A stretch of DNA of 64,000 bases, taken from NCBI GenBank assembly GCA_026929865.2, contig CM049408.1:19542501-19606500 (forward strand), written 5' to 3'. Origin of the DNA: Hyperoplus lanceolatus. Taxonomy: Eukaryota > Chordata > Actinopteri > Uranoscopiformes > Ammodytidae. Shown piece by piece: positions 10,563 through 22,860 of this stretch. The notes beneath the pieces were generated by a model that had not been told where the DNA came from, did no database searches, and was given only the letters and a program-made list of their open reading frames with translations. The position numbers were made by a program, and so were the translations under genes. Position 1 is the first letter of the stretch. Each line of letters opens with the position of its first letter.

Positions 10563-11789
10563 CAGGGCTGGACTGGGACAAAAAATCGGCCCTGGCATTT
10601 TTGGCCATGGCAGCCCACCATGATTATTTATACGATACGTGGAGACAGGGGCGTTGCTCCAATTTCTGGACCCCTATACAGGAGGTCCTGATGGGCCCTC
10701 TTACAATACAAACTTGTAAAAGCTATGTTTGTCTCTAGTCCAAAACGTATGAGTGACTGGTCCCTCTCTGAGCCAGATAACAACACAATGTTTCTATTGA
10801 CGAATGACCAAATCATTACGCGTACTTGAACACAACCCCTGGTCTAATGACTCTTAATAACCATGCACACACAGTGTTTCTCACAGGAATTTGGGAGACT
10901 GTGTCGTGGACCCTCGACCTTCTAGATTTTTTTTCAAATGTTAAAGTAAAATTCATCAATCTGCTGCACTTTGAGGAGAAAACTAAGGCTAAATCAACTG
11001 TTTCCTATGTAAGCTATTTAGTACTATTTGCTGGAATAATTTATAGACACAGAATGACCAAAAAGCAGAAAGAAGAAATGTACATGTTTAAAAAATCCAG
11101 TCAGCTTCGGGAATGTTTTTCCTTCGTTTGTATTTTTTAATGGCCCAATATAGGCCCCTGATCTTCGTTGCCCCGAACAATGTTATTTAAAAAAATAACA
11201 AAAATGTACTGACAAATAAAAGGCCCATGAAATCTTTTTTTTCCCTAAATAACGTTTTTCTGAGCCTTCAAAGATCAAGGGCCTATATTGAGCCAGTAAA
11301 AAATAAAAAATAAATAAAAAATGTTTTTATTTTTTTGGGTGCAGCCCTCCTCTGCCTTGGGCCCCCCAAGCCTGTCCGCAGTCCGACGGCCCTGAACGTA
11401 ACTGACCGTCGTCAGATGCTCATAATTACAGAGTAGAAGTTGAATGCGTGATAATACAATTCAATTCAGCCTCTGAATGGGCGGCCCTCTGCTGTGTGTG
11501 TGAGTGGGCCAAGCCCAGCCTAGAACCTATCATAATGAGTAATGGCCTGGGACAAAGTTTTATTTAACTTTCAGGTGAAGTTGACAGCCGGCACGCACAA
11601 TTATATGTCCATGGCACACCCGAGAGGGAAGGGCCCATTAAGGGTCCATTTAAAAAAAAAAAAAAAAAAGATTTTTAATTTATTTATTTTTTTATATATA
11701 AATGGACCCGGCCCGGCCCGGCCCGGCCCAAAATGCCTGCCGGCCCACCGGGCATTTGCCCGGTACGCCCGATGGCCAGTCCAGCCCTG
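10563..11789. mobile_element. hAT transposon, non-autonomous, nested in LTR element
   Basis: The left end CAGGGCTGGACTGG and the right end CCAGTCCAGCCCTG are inverted repeats. The exact 8-bp duplication ATCACAGG flanks both sides (10555-10562 and 11790-11797), which is diagnostic of hAT. The interior has no transposase. Near the right end is a short GGCCC tandem run (about 11707-11729). Confidence 0.92.
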
Positions 11790-11797
11790 ATCACAGG

Positions 11798-14700
11798 TTA
11801 CAACAAGACAATATAACTTCCACATTGTAACATACTGTGTCTACATATAAGAACACAGATGTGTATTTCATTCTGTATGATAACCAAACTCCTTCTTAAG
11901 CAATGTTGCCTTCTGGTGCGGGGGTTCTTAGTGTCCTTTATACCCTGAATTAGTGTACTCTCTCTCAGTCCGAGCTCTGCCCAGGGCCCAACCATCATAA
12001 CCTTAGTCCATGTTTGAGTCTCAGAGTCCATTCACTTGTCCATTTTTGGTTCCCTGGACAGGCATTAAATCCTCCCCATCACACTGAGAAGAGAGGAAAA
12101 CAACCACCAGTACCTTTGCCAATAACAAACCTCACGTGTGTAACAATTTCTTATGTGTTAAAGTCAAATATGTTCAAAGTTTGATTCCGAGACCAGAAGC
12201 AGTGCACTGACTGCTCTTTAATTTATCTCCCAGTCAAGCAATTTAACACTATTTACTTTAAATTTCAAAAAATAAGATGAAGGTATGTATTTATTTGTTT
12301 ATCTAATCCCTCCCCCCTTGTTAAAACTGAATCCCAATAAAAGTTTGAACAAATCTGCTCCATAATATGTTCAGAAAATGAAACCGCTGATGTTACAACC
12401 TATTGACACTCTCGGTAATACAAACTTCAGACAATTAACATAAACAAATCTGATTATTCTAATATAACCAAACGTACACGGCATTGTCAAGCCGTCCATA
12501 AGCTGAAGTCCTTCCTCTTGGAGGGTGATGTTGGTGACGCAACTAAGCTGTACATGGTGCTCCTGCTGACAGCCGATGATATTGATCAAGCCGAGTTGAT
12601 AATATGAAGTTGCAGCCTGCCGTTCTGGAAGTGGCCACCAGTTGGTATTTCTTAATGTGTACTAGCAGCTTGCTTCCATGGAGTCCCTTTCTGACAATTT
12701 GCTCCTCCCCCCTTGAGCCTCTGGTTTGCTCAGTGGGACAGAGAGACCTCTCTGGTTTCACACACCTGACTGTACGTATCCAGCAAATGTAGAACAAACA
12801 GGTATAGTCTTCGAGCTCATCACATTCAACAACCAATTGTAAAACAACTCCTCACAATTCCTCAAGGGGAACACCAAGTCTCCAGCCGTGTTCACCAAAA
12901 TAACAAGACACCTGTCACTTTCAGAAAAGACAGAAACATATGACACAACTGACTTGATAACTACGAAAATCCATTTGTATTCAACATAGGTAAAAAACCA
13001 AAGCAACCTTCTGTACCTTAATTCTACCTTCTGCAATACTGAAACACCTTGTCAACCTTAAAATAACCGTTACCTACATATGTCTACCTTTGCACATCAT
13101 TCTGGAAGATGTTGCACTGTGACAGCTCTCTGTTTATCCGAATTTGTCAATTGTCAGCATTCCATTCCATAAAGCAGCAAACCAAATATCCGAATTAGGT
13201 AAGTTTAGAGTATATATTGAGATCCTATAATATCTGTAACAAATAGCTAAATAAAAATGGTTGTGATCAGACAAAAAGTTGCCAACTAACTGAAATCCTC
13301 CAACTATATCCTGTAATCTTGCCGTAGTCAATGTGCCCAGAAGTCAATAGACTCCCAAGTGAATGTTTATTGGTGGCAATCTGACTGGGTTTACCTGTCC
13401 CTTTGAAGAAATCTATTTCCACAACAATATAAACACAAGACCAACTGTTCCTCTGTTTTCCTGTTTACCCTGAGGCCAGTCCAAACACACACCCCTCTCT
13501 TGAAGAGGCATAAAATACTGGTCATGTTATACTTTAGAACTCTATTGTTTCCCTAACCTGTAGTTTATCTGCAACGTTCAAATATTACTTACTCTAATTA
13601 ATCCTCCATATCTGTATTTTTGTATTACCATTATATTTTTGTGTTACCTTGCAACCTATCAATTAGTATACTCCTAAACACTACCAAACCTTATGTTGCA
13701 CTGGAAGAGGATGTCATACACCTAAAGAGCATGCTTCTCTTCAGTCAGAAACAGATAGTCAAATAGTATAATTAAATTAGAAAAAGTATGGAAACAGCAT
13801 GTGGCTTTACTCGTCAATCCCTTCAAAAACTACAATTTTAAATGACTTGAAATTACAAAGCAACTCAGGTGTCCTTGAAAGCATGAGAAAAATCATAAAT
13901 TAAAAATAAACCTTCCTTACCCTCATTTTGTGCTAACAACAAAAACAATACTCCGTAACTGCTCAGAGTTCTGTCTCTATTAATCAATCATTGTAATGTC
14001 TATGGAAGCTTAAGTTTGGTCTGTTTAAGTTTCTCTATGGAAGCCTACATTTGGTCTGTTTAAGTTTAGCTCCTCACTGCATCACTGCATGCATAGAAAT
14101 TATCTTTTGGGGAAACGCTGGGTTTTTAGGAACTTTTCACACAGAAAGGGATTGTAATTTCCTTGCAGATTAATCTGTATTTCTCCTCTGGGTTGGTGGC
14201 TGAAACACCGCCCTGTGACAGACGAAAACATACGTTTTGTCATTAGTCTTCCATTGTTTTTAAGTTCCTGGTTTGGCATTGTTTGAGTCATTTCCATCCC
14301 AGAACAGTCACGGTGATGGCAGTCCTCTGTGTCCCCGGACATTGGCATATTGGCAGGAATGCTGGAACCCTGTTCACTCATCCTTCTGTGTCAAAAGTCC
14401 ATCATAGTTAGTAAGCCCCTTCTTTTGTATCTTTTCATTGTCATTTGCTGCCATGGTTGGCTAGGAAATATTTACTTTACCTTCTGTGTCAAAAGTCCAT
14501 AGACCCTTGCCCTGTATTCCAAAATATCTATAGAATGCATACAGTTACGAGTGAGCTAGCCTTAATTACCAAATCTTATTCCAGACCTGAGTCAACACTA
14601 AACACTGAGAGGAAACAAGACCAAAGGCACATTACACTATTCATCAAAAATGGTCTACCACAATATTCAAGATACCTATTCTTACTTTTGAGATCTCCTG

Positions 14701-16518
14701 AGAGGACAGTAATATTGAACAGATTAAATAATTAACTTACTTCATTCAATTTCCTCCTATCAGAACTTCAGGGAGTGGTAGTGTAAATGATCTACTGAGT
14801 GTGTCAACCAATCCTTAAACACACCTTAGTTTAAATACATTTATTGGTTTCCAGATCATTAATTGACCTTCTTATATACTATCTAAAACTAAACACAGTC
14901 TGTCAGCTGTCCCTCTGCTCGCCTGACGATCTGTCTGCTTCTGTGGAGACCAAACACAGGCTTCCTGCTTGATAAAGAAACCAGAAAAAGAAGTTAACTG
15001 CAGACATAAAAACAGAAACAGATTTTTCTCACTCTTTCAAATGCAACTTTGTCAAATTACTTTTAGCAAAAACTATAATTTAAATTGCCACATCAAAATC
15101 CACACGCTGTTTATACTTAATGCATGCCTTGCCACTTACTCAGATGTAAAACAAGTTTTTATATCCTATTTATCCTAGACCACATGGCTCTATGTATTAT
15201 AATTATTATTTTCTCTCTAGTCTATACATTTATGGCTCTTTGTAACCATGCCACGTCTGCAGCTTTTTAATCACTCAAATATCAACATTTTTAGCTCCTT
15301 CTTCCTTCAAGCTCCCCACAACTTTCCAGACTATATGAAACAATCAGGTCCCCACTCAACTCTCTACTGCAAGATTTCAATATGGAAGTAGGCCTCCAAA
15401 GCCTCCAGACATCACCTCCTTCCATCCCCTATTTTCAAGCAAACCATTGAAACAATTTCATCATCAATTCCACAATGGGTCTGCAGCCCAGTCCATATAG
15501 TAGACTGTGCCATTCCACTGCACTCTCTGCTTTCCCACAAGACCTCAAACACTTTCATCAAATCCCTTTATTATCCACCACTACCAGCCACAACCAGTGC
15601 ACATGTGAATACCTCTCCTGAATCACTTCAAATGTCATCCATCCTCAACATCATCAACTCCTTGCATTCCATCTTTAACATGCACCTTTCTCCTGGATAT
15701 AGCTATAGACAGCCACCTCTAGTTGCTATTTCCACTATGTCACAAAGGGTTAGGCAAACTAGCCTACCCCCCCCCCTTTTTTTTTTTTTTTTTTTTCTTT
15801 ATTCAAAATTTACGCAATGTTACTTTAAATTTACTGTAACTAGCTCCAATTGCTGCATATAGAGCCCTTAAGAGAGTATTCCACCCCACAAGACCGTAAA
15901 ATAAAACAATCTCGCTCTTTTTCCCATAAAAGACCACAGAAACTCACATTTGGAAAAGCCACACAAGGTAGCTTTAAAGAACACTCGTCCTGTGGCCGCG
16001 CTTCGTCTGATGTGCCTGCCGTTTCGCGCGTTCATGTGCGGAGCGAACTCCACTCCTTGCAAAAAAATAGGCTAAAAGGCCAACTGCCAACAATATACCA
16101 CCGTATTTAAAACGCCAACACATAAAACATAGTTGTACAAACCTACGTCCCCATATTGAGACAAAACCAAACAGTCATCATACTCGCGAGGCTTAAGTTG
16201 GCTCGCGCAAAGGCACACAGCTAGGAGCCCACAGCCCCGCCTCTCACCTGCACCACCTAGCACCAAGCTCCGTCAGACATACCTCTGCGCAGCACGACCC
16301 AAGGCCGGGTGACAGGCACTATAGTCGGATATATTTCCGAGGCAGAGCCGGTGGAGGTCCGGCTCTTTTTTTTTTTTTTCTTATCTTTTCATACCTCTAT
16401 AGCAATTTCACCATACAATCCGTCATGTGGGCACCTGATCAGAAATACCCACAGACAGCCATCAAAATCAACATCAAATACATCAGCCTATTTCCTCCGG
16501 AAAAAAATAGAACTGATC
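11798..16518. other. Non-coding interior of the LTR element
   Basis: AT-rich sequence with only short, featureless open frames. I looked for RT, integrase and zinc-knuckle motifs on the minus strand and saw none. It contains a homopolymer run of C then T at about 15766-15796 and a T-run at about 16365-16380. Confidence 0.55.
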
Positions 16519-17260
16519 ACTATATCCATACCCGTCGCTATGGGCGGGCCCTAGGGGGCCGGGCCCGCCCCCAGAAATGCTTGTGCCCCCCCACTTGGGG
16601 CACAGATCTCTCAAAAAAAACAACTTTCATTTTTATTTTATACTATCATAGAAGCTAATTTTGTGTTGATAAATACTAATGTTGCATTCTTTATCATCAA
16701 AACATTTAAAATATAAATAAACAATGGTGTGATTTTGTTTGATTGATGGGAGTCTATCTACGCTGCAACAGCCTATCACGGCCTTACTGAAAAGAAAGTA
16801 AGGCTACGTAACTACGTCAATGTAGCCGCTCAACAGTTACCGCGCATTTTTGAAAGTGAAGCTGGATGAGTTTTCGCCGGCTTACTATTTCATTTATAGT
16901 TCACCATAATCAATATTTGGTAACGGTTGAAAAGTCCACCAACAGTCTCCTCTGCCAAATCGCATCGTCAAACTGTTGTCACTTTTCGAGCCGCAAAACA
17001 GACTACTACAAACCGAAATTATGGACTTGTTCAGCGCGGTGACACTTCTGATTGCGTGAAGCCACAGTTTAGCACTGTGGGAACTCTGCGCTCCTCCAGC
17101 CACGGCCATCGAGGGCGAGGCTGTGCCGGAGACCGGCCGAGAAGACGCACAATTTACAAGAACCTCCGCGGATTTGCAGTTGAGGAAACAGTTGGTCTAT
17201 CACAAAGTGACATAGACGAAAAGACTGAGTTCAAGAGTATTTTACAGTGTTATTGATGCT

Positions 17261-17446
17261 GTGCAAGGAGAGATGGATGCGCGTTTTGGAGAGCGCAGTA
17301 GCGAGCTCATTGGCGCACTGGCTGCTTTGAACCTGGAGGCCGAAAGATATGTTGATGAGGAGGTTGAGCTCGGAGAAACGCCGCCTCCTGCTGTACTGAT
17401 AGAAGGGACTGGAGAGAGCACAGCCCTGCCCCCACTCAAAGTAGGC
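17261..17446 (+). pseudogene. hAT transposase fragment
   Basis: A short open segment reading DARFGERSSELIGALAALN followed by an acidic stretch. In hAT transposases a similar helix (an ExRF-like motif) comes before the C-terminal hATC dimerisation domain. The remainder is replaced by a GT repeat at 17451. No BED finger and no DDE region are present. Confidence 0.45.
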
Positions 17447-17448
17447 TA

Positions 17449-17450
<2 letters not shown>

Positions 17451-17520
<70 letters not shown>
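17451..17520. repeat. (GT)n microsatellite
   Basis: Perfect GT repeat of 70 bp. Confidence 0.95.
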
Positions 17521-17523
<3 letters not shown>

Positions 17524-17944
17524 GGCAATGCATATCCCTTTGTTGACTGCTTTAAAATGCAATGTTTGAGATATGCGTCTGGTGTGAGGCTACATCTAAT
17601 ATGTTGAATAGTCAAGTGTTTTATGGATATTCATAACATTGCTTCTATGTAATGTATTGCTTTAAATTATGAGGACTGGTGTTGTAGGCTATAGGCTACC
17701 GCTGTTGGTTAGTTTAACGTGATGATTACGTGCTGCGTGAATAGAGTATAGGACTATTATAAATATACGTACTGTAGGCTAATTATAATTGTGCCCCCCT
17801 ATGCATTTCATATGCCCCCCTTAAGACTGAGGTCTGGCGACGGGTCTGACTATATCACGTCAACAGGTTCAATACACATGTATCGAAAATATCAAATATA
17901 AATCCATATCTATATCTATACCCATAACTAATAAACATATAGAA

Positions 17945-18180
17945 CAATAAGACCTGTTACAACAAACCAACAAATACACAAACAAAAACAGATTCTCAAG
18001 AGACCCGTTACTACAAACCAACAAATAACATATATACAAACAAAAACAGATTCTCAAGAGACCCGTTACTACAAACCAACAAATAACATATATACAAACA
18101 AAAACAGATTCTCAAGAGACTCGTTACTACAAACCAACAGATAACATACATCCTATACAAACAAAAACAGATTCTCAATT
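17945..18180. repeat. 58-bp minisatellite, about four units
   Basis: The landmark gattctcaa recurs at 17991, 18049, 18107 and 18170 (spacings 58, 58 and 63 bp). Each unit contains acccgttactacaaaccaac or a close variant. It lies in the LTR element near its 5' end. Confidence 0.9.
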
Positions 18181-18249
18181 TTGTGCGCACATACATAAAA
18201 ACAAATCTTCAACAATCTGGGCCGGCCCCTCTTCTTTCCTCTCAAATAG

Positions 18250-18560
18250 TCATGAGCCATCCATTACCTCACACGCCAAATTGAACAAAGTAAATCTTTT
18301 AATTGAGAACAAGTTACCTCAAAAATCATGAGCCACCCGTTACCTCACACGTCAAATTGAATAAAGGAAATATTTTAATTGAGAACAAGTTACCTCAAAC
18401 ATCGTTAGTTGTAAGCCACCCGTTACCTTACACGTCAAATTAAATAAAGTAAATCTTTTAGTCGTAAGCCACCCGTTACCTTACACGTCAAATTGAACAA
18501 AGTAAATCTTTTAGTTGTAAGCCACCCGTTACCTTACCCGTCGAATTGAATAATTTAAAA
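18250..18560. repeat. 53/76-84-bp minisatellite, five units
   Basis: Five copies of a unit containing agccacccgttacct, then cgtcaaattgaa, then aagtaaatctttta. Earlier units carry an extra attgagaacaagttacct segment and later units lack it, so the array has two unit lengths. Confidence 0.88.
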
Positions 18561-19411
18561 GAGAACAAAGTTACCTCTCACACTCATGGCACCACAAACT
18601 TAAAATGTAGGCCTATCTATAAGCTAGGGTGATATCAGGTAAAATGGGCCATTTAAGGTTTGGGGGTCCCAGCCCCTCTGGGATTTAGAGCCAATGACTG
18701 CAAAGGATTTCAAACTGTTGTCATAAATGTGCTTGACAAGTAACAGGGTATTTGATTGCTTAATGGTTGCTATGGTGGGCGGGGCAATAATTCAAACAAG
18801 ACTGCACCAGAAAGCTGCATGGTAAGTAGCCTGGCATACCAAATCTAACTAAACTATTATAAGGATGATAAATCTATAAAAAAAAAAACATGCACATAAA
18901 AAAACTATGCATAATATCTGTCTTGATGGCATCAATCATAAACAATGTTGTTAGTTTGGTATATGAACATATTTTTTGAAAAAGTGATGTTTTTCTTGGT
19001 GGCCCAATTTACCTTAACCCGCTGAGGTAAAATGGGCAACAAGGTTTCAGCTAAAATGGGCCATCATCTGTGTCACTCACAAACACACATACACATGTGT
19101 TTGAGTGTGTGAGGGTGTGTGTGTGGGTGTGTGTTTGTGTCACACCATGACCCCCACAACAGTAATAATGGTAGTAGATATTTTATTTACAGCGAGTATG
19201 GCAAACGAGAAGGAAGCGAAAGGAGAGGAGAGAGGGAGAAGGAAAGAGAGAGTAAGTGAGAGGAGGAGGAAGGATGAGAGAGGAGACAAGCAGAGGAGAC
19301 AGGAAGTGAGAGAACAGATGAGGAGAAAGGAATGCAGAGGAAATGAGAGGAGACAGAAAGAGAGAAAAGAGAGGAGGAGCAAGGACCAGAGAGGAAAGGA
19401 TACAAAGATAA

Positions 19412-19666
19412 AACAGGGAGGGAAAGGAAGGCCAAACAATTACAATCTACCCGGGCGGCAAGCAACCAAAAGGGGAAAAAAAGCAGGGCAAGAGAAGCAA
19501 ATCACCTTGCAAAGTCTGCAAAACCCACTATGGTGACCCAAATGACCCTAAGGCTACTGAGGAATGGGTAAAATGTGATCCATGTTCTGCCTGGTTTCAT
19601 GAGAGCTGTGGTGAAGAGAATGGTATCTGTGACGACGATGGTTTCATTTGCAAAGACTGTGTTTGA
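19412..19666 (+). pseudogene. PHD-finger-like C-terminal fragment of a transposon protein
   Basis: An open frame of 84 codons ends in TGA at 19664 and has no start codon. It carries CKVC, then KC-DPC, then AWFHESC, then ICKDC, which fits the C4-H-C3 zinc-binding order of a PHD finger. Upstream, a strongly basic, charge-repetitive stretch (about 19195-19440) is open in a different frame, so at least one frameshift separates them. Some pogo-like transposases are known to end in such zinc-binding modules, which is why I favour a transposase tail over a host gene. Confidence 0.55.
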
Positions 19667-19754
19667 AAAATGTTTTCATCACACACAAACATATCAGTTA
19701 ACAATTTTGAATCAAGTGTGAATGTGTGTATTTGCACATTTCGTTCTAAATGTG

Positions 19755-19756
<2 letters not shown>

Positions 19757-19798
<42 letters not shown>

Positions 19799-19818
19799 TA
19801 CACACACAAACACACACA
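19757..19818. repeat. (CA)n microsatellite
   Basis: CA repeat with minor interruptions, inside the TA-flanked transposon. Confidence 0.9.
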
Positions 19819-20513
19819 CCACTGACATCACTTTACTAATCTATGCTATTCCAAAATGAACTTTTTTTTAACTGCACATTTGAATATAGGGGTTTGCACC
19901 CAAAATGAGTTTTTTTTTAATGGCACATATGAATATGTTTGTTTAATGCAGTTTAAATGTTATGTAAAATTGATGATAAATTACTATTTCCCTTTGCAGT
20001 TTCACTGGCCCATTTAACCTGAACAGCTGGCCCATTTTACCTGAAACTGCTCGTGCAAAAAAGTTGGCACAGCTGATGTTTCAAGAATTGTAGGGCCGAA
20101 ATAATTATATTAAATTACATAATTTCAACACAAAAATATAAAAAACAGTCATAAGTAATCATAAAAACACATGGAAAAGGCATATATGTTGTTGTATTAT
20201 TGTCCCAAACGATTTACCAAAAAGTGGCCCATTTTACCTGATATCACCCTATATAAAATATGCATCCCTCTCTTCTTTTGTAATCCGAAACAAAACATAA
20301 TTTAGACTGCATCTTTTGTTTTCCATCAACCAAAACCACCAAGTCGCTCACCCCGCAAATTAATAGTACTTTACAGCCTGACAGCATTACAACCACACGC
20401 AGGGAGGCCGGGGCCCAAGTCTCACCCCATAGAGCCAAACGCTCACCTTGCCAGCCGTTGGGGAGAAAGTTGAGCTCCGGTCCACAGCGTGGGCCCAATG
20501 AACTGTCCAGAAG

Positions 20514-20533
20514 CCCTCTGTTCGATGACGCCA
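20514..20533 (-). other. Candidate tRNA primer-binding site
   Basis: On the minus strand, three bases after the 5' LTR, the sequence begins TGGCGTCATCGAA. A TGG start pairs with the CCA tail of a tRNA. I could not assign the tRNA. Confidence 0.5.
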
Positions 20534-20536
20534 CTT

Positions 20537-21174
20537 TGCAGTATATTTTCTTGGTCCTTTACTCAGAAAAACGGCGTTGGTAGTTGGTTGATGGAAGAAG
20601 ACACTGCAGATGAGGAGGTCTTCAGGAACAATTCTTTTATTTACAACAAAACTCATCCTGCAGTCAAAACGAAGCCAATAAAAAGTTAAAGTGTTTGTAG
20701 CCAAAAACTAATAGAGGTACATGCATAAACCCAAAAGCTATGAAAAGTTCCTGTATACTAAAAGACCCGCCTTTTTCCAGAATTGTGGCTGCTTTTAACC
20801 CTAACCAGCTCCACCCTAATGGTCAGAGGGCAACCTCTGGCCCCCAGAGGATATCCTGAGTTTAGTCATCACCTAGAGTCGATATGTCACGTTGGCCAAG
20901 AAGTCTGATTCAGTATCTTTTAAGACAATGCTGATGATGATGGCCAGGGTCAATAAACTACTGTTAACTCTTAGCCAGACTGTCTTTGATTATCTCACAA
21001 GACAGTCAACTTTGTGTGAAATTTGAATGATCTACAGGTCAGCCTTGAGGGTTTCCTCACTCAGGCAGCTGACATCCCTGACTTTGTCCCCTGCCAGAGG
21101 AGGCTAACTGTCTTTGTCTCCTCTGTAGCAACACTACAGTAATCTTAGAATGTGTCATAACAAAATACACTACA
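20537..21174 (-). repeat. 5' LTR
   Basis: 638-bp direct copy of 9191-9835, over 99% identical by eye apart from a 7-bp deletion. On the minus strand it is the upstream LTR. Confidence 0.85.
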
Positions 21175-21348
<174 letters not shown>

Positions 21349-21350
21349 TA

Positions 21351-22474
21351 TATTGCCAAAAGTATTGGCTCACCTGCCTTGACTCCCATATAAATTTAAG
21401 TGATATCCCATTCTTAATCCATAGGGTTTAAAATGACGTCAGCCCAACCTTTGCAGCTATAACAGCTTCAACTCTTCTGAGAAGACTTTCCACAAGATTT
21501 AGGATTGTGCTTATGGGAATTTTTGACCATTCATCAAGAAGCGCATTTGTGAGGTCACACACTGATGTTGGATGAGTTCTATCGGGTTGAAGTCAAGACT
21601 CTGTGCATGCCAGTCAAGTTAATCGACATACAAACTCTTTCATCCATGTCTTCATGGACCTTGCTTTGTGCACTGCTGCATTGTCAAAGTTGGGAGCATG
21701 GAATTGTCCATAATCTCTTGGTATCCTGAAACGTTCAGAATTCCTATCACTGTAACCAAGGGGTCAAACCCAGCTCCTGAAAAACAACCCCCATACCGTA
21801 ATCCACCAAATTTTACACTTGGCACAATGCAGTCAGACAAGTACCGTTCTCCTGGCAGCCGCCAAACCCAGACTCCGTCCATCAGATCGCCAGATGGTGA
21901 AGTGCGATTCGTCACTCCAGAGAATGCGTCTCCAATGCTCTGGAGTCCAGTGGCGCTGTGCTTTACACCACTGCATCTGACGCTTTGGATTGCACCTTGT
22001 GATGTATGGCTTGGATACAGCTGCTCTGCCGTGGAAACACCATTCCATGAAGCTCTCTACGCACTGTTCTTGGAGGTCTGTAGAGATTGACTCTGCAGAA
22101 AGTTGGCGACCTCTGCGCACTATGTGCATCAGCATCCGCTGACCCCGCTCTGTTATTTTACGTGGCCTACCACTTCATGGCTGAGTTGCTGTCGATCCCA
22201 ATCGCTTCCACTTTGTTATAATACCACTGACAGTAGCCTGTGGAATATTTAGGTGCGAGAAAATTTCATGACTGGACTTGTTGCACAGGTGACATCATAT
22301 CACAGTACCACACTGGAATTCACTGAGCTCCTGAGAGCGACCCATTCATTCACAAATGTTTGTAGAAACAGTCTGCAGGCCTTGGTGCTTGATTTTATAA
22401 ACCTGTAGCCATGGAAGTGATTGGAACACTTGGTTTCAATTATTTGGATGGGTGAGTGAATACTTTAGGCAATA
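21351..22474 (-). mobile_element. Tc1-like transposon, defective
   Basis: The ends TATTGCCAAAAGTATT and AATACTTTAGGCAATA are imperfect inverted repeats flanked by TA (21349-21350 and 22475-22476). The minus strand carries a broken Tc1-type transposase. The size of 1.12 kb is shorter than a typical 1.3-1.6 kb Tc1. Confidence 0.88.
21560..22135 (-). pseudogene. Tc1-like transposase pseudogene
   Basis: Minus-strand frames contain the signature [18 protein letters not shown], where the first catalytic Asp sits in WSDES, preceded by QMQWCKAQ. A second segment in a different frame reads [10 protein letters not shown] and then [12 protein letters not shown], matching the region around the second catalytic Asp and beyond. 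The frame changes between about 21840 and 21915, and the N-terminal paired-like DNA-binding part is missing or too decayed to read. It cannot give an active enzyme. Confidence 0.85.
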
Positions 22475-22519
22475 TAGTGTAGATAGATAGATACATACAT
22501 AAATAGAATATTAGTATTA

Positions 22520-22860
22520 TATTATGAGTGCCAGAGATACCATAAAATCAGAAAGTTCAAATCAGAGTTCAAAAGAAGGAATTACCTTCATGATTTGTTT
22601 TGTTGTTGTCAATATACAGTATTTAGATCTACTGCATGCTGAGAAAAATTCTACTCAGCTGAAGAGGTGTTGTTCTTAAAATATTTAACCCAACTACCTA
22701 TTTAACCTTAAGATTTGTTGTGGGGTTCCCCAAACCTTTCTAAAAACAGTTTCAGTCGGATTAAAATGTTTCATAATTTGACTTTGTGGGAAGCTGAGGC
22801 AAGGGTGCAGTCATGCATTTCTACCACAGAGTAGAGGGAGAGACTTACAAAAAGCTACAG
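22520..22860. repeat. Segmental repeat block B
   Basis: Related to block A (2330-2660). Shared landmarks are tcaTGATTT, CTACTCagctGAAGAGG, ttgTtGTGgGGTTCCCCaAACCTTTcTAaAAACAGT and CCACAGAGTaGAGGGAGAGaCT. It lies about 5 kb downstream of ptafr copy 2, as A does for copy 1. Confidence 0.6.

Larger units (their letters stand above)
16527..17848. mobile_element. hAT transposon with transposase remnant, nested in LTR element
   Basis: The ends CATACCCGTCGC and GCGACGGGTCTG are imperfect inverted repeats. The exact 8-bp duplication ACTATATC flanks both sides (16519-16526 and 17849-17856). The interior has a plus-strand remnant at about 17261-17440 with DARFGERSSELIGALAALN, similar to the region just before the C-terminal dimerisation domain of hAT transposases. 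The catalytic region is missing and a GT microsatellite interrupts it. Confidence 0.9.
18627..20249. mobile_element. TA-flanked DNA transposon (pogo/Tc-mariner-like suspected) with PHD-like module
   Basis: Perfect 25-bp terminal inverted repeats (18627-18651 and 20225-20249), beginning GGGTGATATCAGG, are flanked by TA at 18625-18626 and 20250-20251. The inner half of the repeat (ggtaaaatgggcc) recurs as imperfect copies at about 19024, 19049, 20007 and 20030, in orientations that look like extra transposase-binding sites. The only coding trace is a Lys/Arg/Glu-rich stretch (about 19195-19440) followed by a PHD-finger-like segment in another frame. The catalytic core is absent. The TA target fits the Tc1/mariner/pogo group; the family is uncertain. 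Confidence 0.85.
9191..21174 (-). mobile_element. 12-kb LTR retrotransposon without gag/pol (LARD-like)
   Basis: Two nearly identical direct repeats (9191-9835 and 20537-21174) bound the element, which is flanked by ATAG on both sides (9187-9190 and 21175-21178). Read on the minus strand, each LTR begins TGTAGTG and ends ACTGCA. The polypurine tract AAGGGGGGAA (9845-9836) lies directly before the 3' LTR. A candidate primer-binding site starting TGGCGTCATCGAA (20533 downward) lies 3 bases after the 5' LTR. The 10.7-kb interior shows no gag, protease, RT, RNase H or integrase in any frame. It must have moved in trans. Three DNA transposons with intact target duplications are nested inside, leaving about 6.5 kb of its own interior. 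Confidence 0.85.

Noticed and set aside
17431-17533. Open frames made of Cys-Val or His-Thr repeats here and at 46998, 50287, 51187, 56387 and 60991
   Set aside because: They are translations of CA/GT microsatellites, open in all frames by composition.
17945-18560. Regularly spaced repeats resembling a CRISPR array
   Set aside because: Units are contiguous without unique spacers, vary in length, and lie inside a eukaryotic LTR element.
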